Below, piece after piece: positions 33,604 through 42,690 of a stretch of DNA of 64,000 nt. Position 1 is the first letter of the stretch; each line of letters opens with the position of its first letter. Source of the DNA: a bacterium (GTDB lineage: Bacteria; Bacteroidota; Bacteroidia; Flavobacteriales_D; Crocinitomicaceae); contig JANSYQ010000001.1 of the NCBI GenBank assembly GCA_024742305.1, positions 62,001 through 126,000 on the forward strand, read 5' to 3'. A model generated the notes under the pieces. It had not been told where the DNA came from and did no database searches. It was given only the letters and a program-made list of their open reading frames with translations. Both the position numbers and the translations under genes were made by a program.

Positions 33604-35133
33604 TTATTCGTTATTATCGTTATTATCTTCTTTCTTCTCTTCCGAATCATCTTCTCCTTTTGCATCGTCAGACGCGTCGGTAGAATCTTCCGCCTTTGGC
33701 TCTTCTACTGGAGCTTCTGCTTTGGGTGCTGCCTCTGCAGCCGCTGGCTCTGCGTGATGATCATCCGGCATGTTCTTGTAAGATTCTCCTGAGCCTTTCA
33801 AGATGGATTTCACCTCGTTCAATGCCAATACTGGGAAGTAACGCGCGAACAATAGGAAGAATACGAAGAACAATCCAATTGTTCCAATGTACACACCGAT
33901 GTCAATGTGACTTGGGTAGTGCATACTCCATGATGATGGAAGGAAGTCGCGGTGTAGTGATGTCACGATAATTACGTAACGCTCGAACCACATACCGATG
34001 TTTACTACAATAGAGATAATGAATGTAAATAGAAGACTACGACGCAATTTCTTGAACCACATCAACTGTGGTGAGATTACGTTACATGTCATCATTGCCC
34101 AGTACGCCCACCAGTAAGGTCCGGTTGCACGGTTGATGAATGCATACGCTTCATATTCCACTCCTGAGTACCATGAAATGAACAACTCGGTAATGTAGGC
34201 GGTACCAACGATGGAACCTGTTACCATGATTACGATGTTCATGTACTCGACGTGTTTCGTGTGAATGTACGCCTCTAGACTCATTGCCTTACGCATAATC
34301 AAAAGAAGCGTTTGTACCATTGCGAATCCTGAGAATACCGCCCCTGCAACGAAGTATGGAGGGAAGATAGTCGTGTGCCATCCTGGAATTACCGAAGTGG
34401 CGAAATCAAAGGATACGATAGAGTGTACCGAGAATACAAGTGGTGTTGCCAAACCTGCAAGGACCAATGAAACCAATTCGAAACGGTTCCAGTGTTTTGC
34501 ACGTCCTGACCATCCGAAAGACATAATTGAGTACATCTTCTTTGGAATTGGCTTTTTAGCACGGTCACGAATAGTAGCGAAATCGGGAATCAATCCGATG
34601 TACCAGAATACAAGTGATACGGAAAGATAGGTCGAAATCGCGAATACGTCCCAAAGAAGTGGTGAGTTAAAGTTTACCCAAAGAGAACCAAAGTGGTTTG
34701 GAAGTGGCAATACCCAGTATCCTAACCAAAGACGTCCCATGTGAATTAGCGGGAACAAACCTGCCATGAATACGGCGAAGATGGTCATCGCCTCTGCAGA
34801 TCGGTTAATCGCCATACGCCATTTCTGACGGAACAAGAGTAGCACGGCTGAGATCAAGGTTCCGGCGTGTCCGATACCTACCCACCAAACGAAGTTGGTA
34901 ATATCCCATGCCCAACCGATGGTTTTGTTTAGTCCCCAAACACCGACACCGGTACCAAGTAGGTAAAGAATACATCCTACACCGTACAATCCGATGATTA
35001 ATGCAATCCCGAAAAGGATGTACCACATTCGTGGTGCCTTATCCTCAATCGGACGACATACGTCTTCGGTAATGTCATGATAGGTCTTGTGACCTAATAT
35101 GAGGGGTTCTCTAATTGCTGCTTCCTTATGCAT
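33604..35133 (-). CDS. actC: Alternative complex III subunit ActC (NrfD-like)
   Basis: A 509-residue membrane subunit of the NrfD/PsrC family with about ten helices. It houses the quinol oxidation site on the periplasmic side. Recognisable segments are the N-terminal EPLILGHKTYHDITED, ITNFVWWVGIGHAGTLISA, RSAEAMTIFA and FPLIHMGRLWL. The C-terminal 55 residues form a low-complexity Ala/Glu/Asp tail that is not part of the fold. The gene lies between actB (21-base gap) and actD (3-base gap). Confidence 0.95.
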   Translation of the reverse strand: MHKEAAIREPLILGHKTYHDITEDVCRPIEDKAPRMWYILFGIALIIGLYGVGCILYLLGTGVGVWGLNKTIGWAWDITNFVWWVGIGHAGTLISAVLLLFRQKWRMAINRSAEAMTIFAVFMAGLFPLIHMGRLWLGYWVLPLPNHFGSLWVNFNSPLLWDVFAISTYLSVSLVFWYIGLIPDFATIRDRAKKPIPKKMYSIMSFGWSGRAKHWNRFELVSLVLAGLATPLVFSVHSIVSFDFATSVIPGWHTTIFPPYFVAGAVFSGFAMVQTLLLIMRKAMSLEAYIHTKHVEYMNIVIMVTGSIVGTAYITELFISWYSGVEYEAYAFINRATGPYWWAYWAMMTCNVISPQLMWFKKLRRSLLFTFIISIVVNIGMWFERYVIIVTSLHRDFLPSSWSMHYPSHIDIGVYIGTIGLFFVFFLLFARYFPVLALNEVKSILKGSGESYKNMPDDHHAEPAAAEAAPKAEAPVEEPKAEDSTDASDDAKGEDDSEEKKEDNNDNNE

Positions 35134-35154
35134 TACAACAGGGTTTTATTTCGA

Positions 35155-38100
35155 TTAATGAGCTTTTTCTTTCTTCTTTCCGTGTCCATCGTGACCTTTG
35201 TCCTCGTGTCCTTCATCCCCACCATGGTGCTTTTCATGCTGAAGTTCGTTTAGGAATTTGTTGTCTTCGTTACGAACTTTCACTTTAAACCATACGTTTG
35301 GTTTCACACCTACTTCTTCCAAAGCTTGATATGCACGCTTGTCATCCGCACTCTTGCGAACTGCCGAGTTAGTATCGTTCCAGTCACCTACTGTGATTGC
35401 GTTTACTGGACATACATCTGAACAAGCTGTGGTGTAGTCACCATCTTGAACCGGACGATTTTCTGTCTTCGCATCCAATTTACCTGCTTGAATACGCTGC
35501 ACACACATAGAACATTTCTCCATAACACCCCGTGTACGAACGGTAACATCTGGGTTCAATACCATACGTCCAAGATCATCTTGTGCTGGGTTGATTTCTG
35601 CTTGTGCTTTGTAAGAAGGGTAGTTGAACCAGTTGAATCGACGTACTTTGTACGGACAGTTGTTCGCACAGTAACGCGTACCGATACAACGGTTGTATGT
35701 CATTTGGTTCAATCCTTCGTTTGAGTGTGTTGTTGCTGCAACCGGACAAACTGTTTCACACGGAGCGTGGTTACAGTGGTGACACATCATTGGCTGGTGA
35801 ACAACCATCGGGTTATCCTCCGGATCCTCAGCGTCTGCGAACCACTCCATCTTGCTCTTGTCGTGATCGTAACGTGTTCCCGGAGCTGCCTCCTCAGTTG
35901 ATGCGAAGTAGCGATCAATACGCAACCAAGCCATTTCACGACCTTTACGCACCTCTGTCTTACCTACAACTGGAACGTTGTTTTCTGACTGACATGCGAT
36001 CAAACAAGATCCACAGCCGATACAAGAAGACAGGTCTACTGTCATTCCCCAACGGTGGCCTACGTTTTCAACTGGATGTGCATCCCACAAGTCAAACTCT
36101 TCTAATGGCGCTTCTACGTGATGTCCTTCTTCGTTCACCTTTTGAAGTGTCCAATCCGGATTGTACGCAGATTTATCTCTGTGCTTGTAGATGTCAAACG
36201 TTGTCTCACGAACTACAGAGTTACGCCCCATTGCTGTTCCGTGAATCTGCGTTACCGCTACCAAGTGTGTTTTATCTGCTTGCACTTTTAGAGACCCTGC
36301 CCCGTACAATGAATATGTTCCATTAGAAACGGAAGTCAATGCGAAGGCATTTTCTCCAATCGTTTTCTTATTTCCTTTTTCGTCTGTTTCGTAACCACCG
36401 TACTCAGCAGTTGGATAAGCAGCCTTACCGATCTTCTCACCGTTCGCACCACGACCGTAACCTAGTGCTACACCCACAGTACCACGTGCTTGTCCTGGCA
36501 ATGGCATTACTGGAAGCTCTACCGATTTTCCGTTAACTGTCAACGTTGCTACTGTCAAACCGTTCTCCTGATCGAAGTATTTTGTACAACCCTTAGCGTC
36601 CATATCCTTTGGCGCCATCGTGATGTAGTTGTCCCAAGTAGCTTTCGTTAATGAATCCGCCATCTCTTGCAACCATGGGTTGTTCGCTTGTTGACCGATA
36701 CCCATACCTGACTTTTGGTACATAACCACTTCCCATTCACCTGACATAGAAGGCGCTTTTACTGAAGCCAAACTTCCCGTGAATGAAGGTTGCGTCGGCT
36801 GTGGTGTTTCTCCTGAAGAACAGCTATTATGAACCATCATTCCCCAGTAGGTGTGCTCATCCGCATAGTTGGAAACAGAAGGATCATTTTTCACCCAAAG
36901 TTCACGCATGAAGTCGTATACTACTTTTGAATCCTTTGAATCACCCGCTCGTCTTTCTGCACCTGCCCAAACCAAGAATGATTCAATGGCAGAAGATGTT
37001 CCGTGTAATGGTCGAATTGTTGGCTGTGCGATTGCATAATGCTCTCCAACAACATTGAAATCGTTCCAAGCCTCCAATGCATGAAGATCAGAAGCTACGT
37101 ATTTACAACGAGATGCTGTTTCATCCGCATAAAGCGACATAGAAACAGACGTTTTAATTTTATCTAGTCCTTTTGCGAAATCGTCTCCATTTGGAAGTGT
37201 GTACACTGGGTTCACACCGTAGAAGATAACTGCATCCGGTCCTTTTCCTTTTGCTACATTAGAAGCAAACTCGTTCATCTCTTTGTCATTCGACATGAAC
37301 ATGTTGATACGATCGTTAACGTTGATCGTTGTTTTGTAAGCTCCAAGAACGTGGTTCAATTTGTTCACCATCATCTGAACATCCACGTCGTTTGAACCAC
37401 AAACTACCAAGGAAGCATCTTTGGATACTTTCAATGCGTTAGCCGCTTTCTTCGCTGCTGTAAGTGCTGTTCCACTTAGTTTTGTAGAAACAGAAGTAGA
37501 AACGCCGAATTCTTTCAATAGGTAAGCAACAACATTTGCTTGTTCCGATGGCTTAATTTGACCACGAACATCCGCATTCGATCCAGTAACCGACATCATT
37601 GACTCGAACTGGAAGTGTTTCGACATCCAATCTCCGTCAGGATTACGACGCTCGCCATACTGACCTGTAAACACAGTTGGCATCAACCAAGAGTTCAAGA
37701 AGTCCGCATCGATAGAGACAATTGTCTTCGCTTTGGAGAAGTCGTAATTAGGAATGATTCCTACTCCGTCTTGTACATCAGTTGGTGCTCCTGCTGCAGC
37801 CTCATCAGTCATTTCTCCTTCTGCGTTTGCTACAGGCTCTGTTGGCGCTGCACCTTCCACTGGAGAATTTACTGTCAATCCGAATGAACGCTTGTTCGCC
37901 TCACGCATTCCCGCGTAAGAAACTGCATCGTACTGAATATGTTGGAATTTGTCTTGTCCTACTGTTTCAGCAAGCATTCCGATAGCTGTACGTGCCGTTG
38001 GTCCTGTAACCGTATTCGATACAAGCACCACTTTGTTGGCAGCTTTCAAGCCAGCGATTACTTTTTGGTCCAACTTGCTGTAAGAAGTCAACTCTTTGTT

Positions 38101-38562
38101 GATTGTTGGACGTACTAAGCGCTCGCTATCGTAGAGACCTAAAACGGAAGCAACAATACGCGGGTTTACCCCTCCTTTTGTAATTCCGAAGTCTTTGTTT
38201 CCTTTAATAAAGATTGGTCGACCTTCTCGTGTCTTCACCAAAATGCTTGCGTAAGAAATACCATCGTAATAAGTAGATGCATACCAAGTTGGCATACCTG
38301 GTGTTACATCTTCTGGCTTGTTTACGTATGGTACCGCTTTATTTACGGGAGCCTCACATGCTGCAACCGTAGCCGCTGCCACGCTAAACCCTAAAAACTT
38401 TAGGAAATCGCGTCGTCCTGTTGATGACTCTTTTAGTTTATCGTCACCCAAAAACTCCTCTACGGTAGTTTGAGTCGGAAATTCCTGATCTCTGGATTCG
38501 AGAAACTGAGGAGTCTCGTGCAACTCGTCAATTCCTTTCCAATATTTTCTATTCATTCCCAT
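35155..38562 (-). CDS. actB: Alternative complex III subunit ActB, iron-sulfur protein
   Basis: A 1135-residue periplasmic subunit, in effect a fusion of a molybdopterin-oxidoreductase-like domain (about 60-780) and a four-cluster ferredoxin domain (about 840-1085). The N-terminal part has an internal Tat-type motif (GRRDFLKFLGFS, near residue 48) followed by AACEAP, a possible lipidated Cys. Cluster motifs are CIGCGSCLIACQSENN, CHHCNHAPCETVCP, CIGTRYCANNCP and CSMCVQRI...CSDVCP. In known complexes the molybdopterin-like domain binds no cofactor. A low-complexity Pro/Glu/Ala insertion lies near 225-265. The C-terminal tail is His/Lys/Asp-rich. Confidence 0.96.
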   Translation of the reverse strand: MGMNRKYWKGIDELHETPQFLESRDQEFPTQTTVEEFLGDDKLKESSTGRRDFLKFLGFSVAAATVAACEAPVNKAVPYVNKPEDVTPGMPTWYASTYYDGISYASILVKTREGRPIFIKGNKDFGITKGGVNPRIVASVLGLYDSERLVRPTINKELTSYSKLDQKVIAGLKAANKVVLVSNTVTGPTARTAIGMLAETVGQDKFQHIQYDAVSYAGMREANKRSFGLTVNSPVEGAAPTEPVANAEGEMTDEAAAGAPTDVQDGVGIIPNYDFSKAKTIVSIDADFLNSWLMPTVFTGQYGERRNPDGDWMSKHFQFESMMSVTGSNADVRGQIKPSEQANVVAYLLKEFGVSTSVSTKLSGTALTAAKKAANALKVSKDASLVVCGSNDVDVQMMVNKLNHVLGAYKTTINVNDRINMFMSNDKEMNEFASNVAKGKGPDAVIFYGVNPVYTLPNGDDFAKGLDKIKTSVSMSLYADETASRCKYVASDLHALEAWNDFNVVGEHYAIAQPTIRPLHGTSSAIESFLVWAGAERRAGDSKDSKVVYDFMRELWVKNDPSVSNYADEHTYWGMMVHNSCSSGETPQPTQPSFTGSLASVKAPSMSGEWEVVMYQKSGMGIGQQANNPWLQEMADSLTKATWDNYITMAPKDMDAKGCTKYFDQENGLTVATLTVNGKSVELPVMPLPGQARGTVGVALGYGRGANGEKIGKAAYPTAEYGGYETDEKGNKKTIGENAFALTSVSNGTYSLYGAGSLKVQADKTHLVAVTQIHGTAMGRNSVVRETTFDIYKHRDKSAYNPDWTLQKVNEEGHHVEAPLEEFDLWDAHPVENVGHRWGMTVDLSSCIGCGSCLIACQSENNVPVVGKTEVRKGREMAWLRIDRYFASTEEAAPGTRYDHDKSKMEWFADAEDPEDNPMVVHQPMMCHHCNHAPCETVCPVAATTHSNEGLNQMTYNRCIGTRYCANNCPYKVRRFNWFNYPSYKAQAEINPAQDDLGRMVLNPDVTVRTRGVMEKCSMCVQRIQAGKLDAKTENRPVQDGDYTTACSDVCPVNAITVGDWNDTNSAVRKSADDKRAYQALEEVGVKPNVWFKVKVRNEDNKFLNELQHEKHHGGDEGHEDKGHDGHGKKKEKAH

Positions 38563-38592
38563 ATCCTTAATTCGAATTCTTCAAGTTCTTTA

Positions 38593-39960
38593 TTAATAGT
38601 GGCACTTAGCACACTCCCATCCACCTAGTTCTCTCGGAGTCACTTTGTCATCATCAAGGAACTTGCTATACAATGTCTTGTTGTGTTTCACCAAACGGTT
38701 GTGAATCTCGTCGTAATACGTCAAAGTTTCAGAATCATCATCCGCCAAAATACCTGGAGCGATTGTTGACTGGTTGTGGCATTCAATACACCACCCCATT
38801 GTCAATGTCGCTTTTGTGAATTTGATTTCAGCATCAATGTTCTCCTGAACCAAGTTCAACTCTTCGTGCGACTGTACTTTCGCAACTTCCACTTGCTTGG
38901 TCATGTCTCCGTGACACTGCGCACAATCCAAACCTCCTACAACTACGTGTTGCTGGTGGTTGAAGTATACGTGATCCGGAAGGTTGTGCACCTTGTTCCA
39001 AACAATTGGCTTCGTTTTTCCTGTGTATTTCTGACCATCCCAACCGGCAGCATCATAAATCTTTTGGATTTTCGCTTGTTGTTCCGGCTCATTCCCTTTG
39101 ATCTGCTTGTGACAGTTCATACAAACGTTCACAGATGGAATACTTGCTGTTTTTGACTCTGTAACTGTATTGTGACAATACTTACAGTCAATTCCGTTGA
39201 TACCTGCATGCGTCGCGTGAGGGAAGTCGATTGGTTGTGAAGGCTGATACCCTTCCATTATGTTAATGCTGTAGAGTCCTTGGAATAATGCAACCAAAAT
39301 TCCGATAACCACTACTAAGGCACCAATTCCGACATACTTTCGGTTCAACCACGCCCATCTCTTCAATTCATCAGCGTAGCTTGCTTTCGCTCCTTCTTCA
39401 TCACCCTCGGATTCTGCTTGCGCATGCTTAAGTTGACGACGAACACCTCCAACAGCCATGATGATTGTTGCAAATACAGCGAAGAGCACGATCCAAATCC
39501 ACCCTAAAGAAGACTCTTCCTCTTCAACAGCTCCTCCTTCCGCAGCCCCGGGACCACCCGGTCCGCCACCACCTGTATCCTCAACTTGAGCATCGATCCA
39601 ATCGAAAATGGAAAGGATTTGTTCATCCGTCCACTTATCACCAAAGGCGGTCATTGCTGTCGGCTTAATCTGTGATCGTTGTTGAGCATACGAGTTTTGC
39701 GCCGCTGCTTCTTGCCAGTTACGCACCCAAAGGATTAAGGTCGCTTCATCAGCATTCTCCAACCAAGCTTCACGAGCACCGGACAGCTTCGGTCCAGTAC
39801 CATCCTTGAACGGATGGTGACACGTGGCACAATTGGCCTTAAATAAAGTTCCTCCATCTTGTGCCTGAGCAGTATACGAACCCGTTAAGAACAGGAGCGT
39901 TACGACGGCCAAACACCATTTGTTAAAATTTCTAAACATCTGACTACTAGATATTTTCAT
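38593..39960 (-). CDS. actA: Alternative complex III subunit ActA, multihaem cytochrome c
   Basis: A 455-residue protein with six CXXCH haem sites: CATCH in an N-terminal mono-haem domain (about 25-130), then CKYCH, CMNCH, CAQCH, CIECH and CAKCH in the C-terminal penta-haem domain (about 245-455). Between them lie a Gly/Pro/Glu linker and two hydrophobic helices (near 155-175 and 207-235). A signal peptide precedes the first domain. The penta-haem part carries electrons from the iron-sulfur subunit. The extra mono-haem domain could be a tethered shuttle to the oxidase. It is the first gene of the eight-gene operon, and its promoter lies upstream at 40008-40015. Confidence 0.95.
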   Translation of the reverse strand: MKISSSQMFRNFNKWCLAVVTLLFLTGSYTAQAQDGGTLFKANCATCHHPFKDGTGPKLSGAREAWLENADEATLILWVRNWQEAAAQNSYAQQRSQIKPTAMTAFGDKWTDEQILSIFDWIDAQVEDTGGGGPGGPGAAEGGAVEEEESSLGWIWIVLFAVFATIIMAVGGVRRQLKHAQAESEGDEEGAKASYADELKRWAWLNRKYVGIGALVVVIGILVALFQGLYSINIMEGYQPSQPIDFPHATHAGINGIDCKYCHNTVTESKTASIPSVNVCMNCHKQIKGNEPEQQAKIQKIYDAAGWDGQKYTGKTKPIVWNKVHNLPDHVYFNHQQHVVVGGLDCAQCHGDMTKQVEVAKVQSHEELNLVQENIDAEIKFTKATLTMGWCIECHNQSTIAPGILADDDSETLTYYDEIHNRLVKHNKTLYSKFLDDDKVTPRELGGWECAKCHY

Positions 39961-40007
39961 GTAAAAAACTGTTCGTCTTGCGCCAAAAACGCGAGTTTTG
40001 ACGATAG

Positions 40008-40015
40008 CAAATTTA
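40008..40015 (-). promoter_or_regulatory. Candidate -7 box (TAAATTTG) of the act-cox operon
   Basis: An exact TAnnTTTG match on the minus strand, 47 bases before the actA ATG at 39960. It sits in the 251-base divergent region shared with the SPOR-protein gene, in which I see no other feature. No perfect TTG -33 was found at the standard distance. Confidence 0.45.
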
Positions 40016-40156
40016 GCACAAAAGTCAGTTTACATGACATTTGCATGACAATTTTGGAGGGCTTCGAATTAATTTAGAAGTATTCTAAATAAGGATATTT
40101 CTACGCAATCTTTCAACTCCTGTTCAGTCAGCACTTTTCGGCTTGTTTAGATATTT

Positions 40157-40190
40157 TGGCACAGTCATTGACCCAACTTTTGTATTTTTG
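40157..40190 (+). promoter_or_regulatory. Candidate promoter TTG-N23-TATTTTTG of the SPOR-rnpA operon
   Basis: TTG at 40157-40159 and TATTTTTG at 40183-40190 lie within the allowed spacing. The -7 box ends 21 bases before the ATG at 40212. Confidence 0.5.
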
Positions 40191-40211
40191 AATCAACATT
40201 GATCTGCACCT

Positions 40212-40628
40212 ATGAGGAAGACATTACAAATTTTGATAGCTGTTCTAAGTATCTCTAGCCTTTCTTTGGCTCAGCAGGGCGACATACAAGTCAAGAAAGA
40301 CGCTAGAATAAACGCACTTGTCGCGAAACAAAGTGAAGTAATTCCGCCGGATACCAAAACAAAAATCAAAGGGTATCGCGTTCAATTGTATTTTGATGCT
40401 GATCGAGGTACTATTAATAATGCGCGCTCGCGTTTCATTGCTCAGTACCCGCGTGTAGATACCTACGTTGAGTACAACGCGCCCAATTACTATCTTAAGG
40501 TAGGAGATTTCAGAACGCGTTTGGAGGCTGAAAAAATCAAAGCTGCTATGACTGCGGAATTCCCTACGAGTTTTGTCATTGAAGAGGACATCAATTTACC
40601 ACGCCTTGTTAAAGAGGAGGACGACTGA
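40212..40628 (+). CDS. Exported SPOR-domain protein, 138 aa
   Basis: Residues 1-20 form a signal peptide (SSLSLAQQ). The rest is one SPOR-like fold (about 52-130): KGYRVQLYFDADRGTINNARSRF, an intervening strand, then NYYLKVGDFRTRLEAEKIKAAM. SPOR domains bind septal peptidoglycan stripped of stem peptides. Here the protein may be a periplasmic cell-division or wall-associated factor. It is the first gene of a compact operon with rnpA (5-base gap) and an S41 protease. Confidence 0.85.
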   Translation: MRKTLQILIAVLSISSLSLAQQGDIQVKKDARINALVAKQSEVIPPDTKTKIKGYRVQLYFDADRGTINNARSRFIAQYPRVDTYVEYNAPNYYLKVGDFRTRLEAEKIKAAMTAEFPTSFVIEEDINLPRLVKEEDD

Positions 40629-40633
40629 ACCTC

Positions 40634-41026
40634 ATGAATCAACAACTAGGGAAAGAGTACAAACTCTGCAACAAACAACTCATTGATGCACTTTTTGATG
40701 GTGGACGCTCACAAAAGCAATACCCCTTCATTGTTAAATACGCTGTGCAGGAATTGAAAAGCAACACTCCTTTCCAAATGGTAATTGCAGCGCCAAAACG
40801 AACCTTTAAAACAGCCGTCCAACGAAATCGCATCAAACGAATTTGCAGGGAAGCTGTACGGAAAAATAAAACGGAACTAGAATCCTTCTTGAACGATCAA
40901 AATCGGCAATTGGGAATTTTCTTACTTTACACGGGAAAAGAAGAAATCTTACCCGCTAAATTGGAGCAAAAAACACGAGTTTTGTTTCAGAAAATTATTG
41001 ATGACTTACAACACAACTATGCGTAA
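40634..41026 (+). CDS. rnpA: Ribonuclease P protein component
   Basis: A 130-residue basic protein with the RnpA signature in AVQRNRIKRICREAVR (near residues 58-73) and the N-terminal LCNKQLIDALF segment. It assists the catalytic RNA in maturing tRNA 5' ends. It is not next to rpmH or dnaA as in many bacteria. Its stop overlaps the start of the S41 protease gene by 8 bases. Confidence 0.95.
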   Translation: MNQQLGKEYKLCNKQLIDALFDGGRSQKQYPFIVKYAVQELKSNTPFQMVIAAPKRTFKTAVQRNRIKRICREAVRKNKTELESFLNDQNRQLGIFLLYTGKEEILPAKLEQKTRVLFQKIIDDLQHNYA

Positions 41027-42659
41027 CACATTTCGATCTCTTTTAATCGTCTTTATCACCTCGTTCATTTCCGTTACTGGAATGGCCCAAAACAATGGGT
41101 TTGAAGTGATCCGTAGCCTAGAAATCATGAATGAGATTTATGAGAACTTGGAGAAATACTACGTGGATGACCTCAACTCTGGAAGCATGTCGAAAGCTGC
41201 TATTGACGCTATGTTAAAGGATCTAGATCCTTATACAGTGTATTATCATGAAACCGAAATTGAAGACTATCAACTGATGACTACCGGACAATACGGCGGA
41301 ATTGGTGCTCTGATTCGAAAGGTGGATGATTACACGTACATCACTGAACCGTATGAAGGAAAGCCGGCTCAGGTAGCTGGATTGCGTGCTGGAGATAAAA
41401 TCATTTCCATCGATGGAAAAGACATGAAGGACAAACCTTCCTCTGAGGTATCCACTGCCTTGAAAGGCCCGAAAGGAAAAGAGCTTGAAATAGAAGTTGA
41501 GCGTCCGAATGGAGATACGAAAAAATTCAAATTCACTCGTGACGAAATCAAGTTGCCAGATGTACCGTATTCCGGGCTGATGGACAACAATGTTGGTTAC
41601 ATCAAGCTGAATAGTTTTACAAGAACTGCGCATCAAGAAGTTTTGGGTGCATACACCGACTTGAAAGCAGAAGGCATGGAGAAACTCATCCTTGACTTGC
41701 GCGGAAACGGTGGTGGATTGCTCATCGAGGCTGTGAAGATTGTGAACATGTTCATCCCAAAAAATGAAGTTGTTGTTACCACTAAGGCACGAGTAGCTGA
41801 GGAAAATCGAAAATATACAACCATGTCCAATCCGGTGGATCTAGACATACCCGTAATTGTTTTGATTGATGAAGGCTCGGCTTCTGCGAGTGAAATTGTT
41901 GCTGGAAGTTTACAGGACTATGACCGCGCTGTTATTGTGGGTACCACTTCCTTCGGAAAAGGGTTGGTGCAGCGAACGTACGACCTTAGTTATGGTTCCA
42001 AAATGAAGCTGACCATTGCTAAGTATTACACGCCGTCAGGTAGATGTGTGCAGCGACTAGAGTACTACGATCGCGCTGAAGGAGACCGTCCCGAAGAAGT
42101 ACCCGATTCATTGCTTCAAATTTTTCACACCAAGAATGGACGTGAAGTAATAGATGGACGAGGTATCGAGCCGGATGCCGATGTTGAACCCAATGAATTC
42201 AGTCGATTGACTGCTGTGCTGTACGGTCAAAATTTCGTTTTTGATTTCGCGACTGATTATTACTATCGAAATTTGGAAAATGCGCCCTCTGAGGACTTCG
42301 ACTTGCCCGAAGCAGAATATAAAAAGTTCAAAGAGTACGTGTTGGAGCAAGATTTCACCTATTCCACCGCTTCGGAAGAGCGCTTGAAGAAAATGAAAGA
42401 AACTGCCGAAGAGGAAGGCTTCTATGAAGACATGAAGGATGAATATGATGCACTTCTAAAGAAAGTAGTTCCATCGAAAGAGCGTGACTTGGAGAAATTC
42501 AAGAAAGAAATCATGCAACTTATTGAAAATGATATTGTTTCACGATATCATTATCAAAGAGGACGCTCCATTCATGCTTTTAAGGACGACGTTTTCATGC
42601 AGCGCGCTATGGAAATTTTCAAAAGTTCTGATGAGTACAATACGATTCTAGGAAATTAA
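41019..42659 (+). CDS. S41 family C-terminal processing protease
   Basis: About 546 residues from the ATG at 41019, which starts a signal peptide (MRNTFRSLLIVFITSFISVTG). Earlier in-frame codons lie inside rnpA and would disrupt the signal. A PDZ domain (about 80-160; GGIGALIRKVDD, GLRAGDKIISIDGKDM) precedes the protease domain. The catalytic Ser is in DEGSASASEIVAG, and the Lys is in TTSFGKGLVQ. A long charged helical C-terminal extension follows (about 400-546), as in Bacteroidota homologues. It acts in the periplasm on protein C-termini and may trim envelope proteins. Confidence 0.94.
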   Translation: MRNTFRSLLIVFITSFISVTGMAQNNGFEVIRSLEIMNEIYENLEKYYVDDLNSGSMSKAAIDAMLKDLDPYTVYYHETEIEDYQLMTTGQYGGIGALIRKVDDYTYITEPYEGKPAQVAGLRAGDKIISIDGKDMKDKPSSEVSTALKGPKGKELEIEVERPNGDTKKFKFTRDEIKLPDVPYSGLMDNNVGYIKLNSFTRTAHQEVLGAYTDLKAEGMEKLILDLRGNGGGLLIEAVKIVNMFIPKNEVVVTTKARVAEENRKYTTMSNPVDLDIPVIVLIDEGSASASEIVAGSLQDYDRAVIVGTTSFGKGLVQRTYDLSYGSKMKLTIAKYYTPSGRCVQRLEYYDRAEGDRPEEVPDSLLQIFHTKNGREVIDGRGIEPDADVEPNEFSRLTAVLYGQNFVFDFATDYYYRNLENAPSEDFDLPEAEYKKFKEYVLEQDFTYSTASEERLKKMKETAEEEGFYEDMKDEYDALLKKVVPSKERDLEKFKKEIMQLIENDIVSRYHYQRGRSIHAFKDDVFMQRAMEIFKSSDEYNTILGN

Positions 42660-42690
42660 TCGTTCTTAACGTAGCTCTAAACTACTCATC

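Noticed and set aside
35697-36326. Plus-strand ORF of 209 codons
   Set aside because: Antisense shadow of actB, with Cys/His/Leu-rich, non-protein-like composition.
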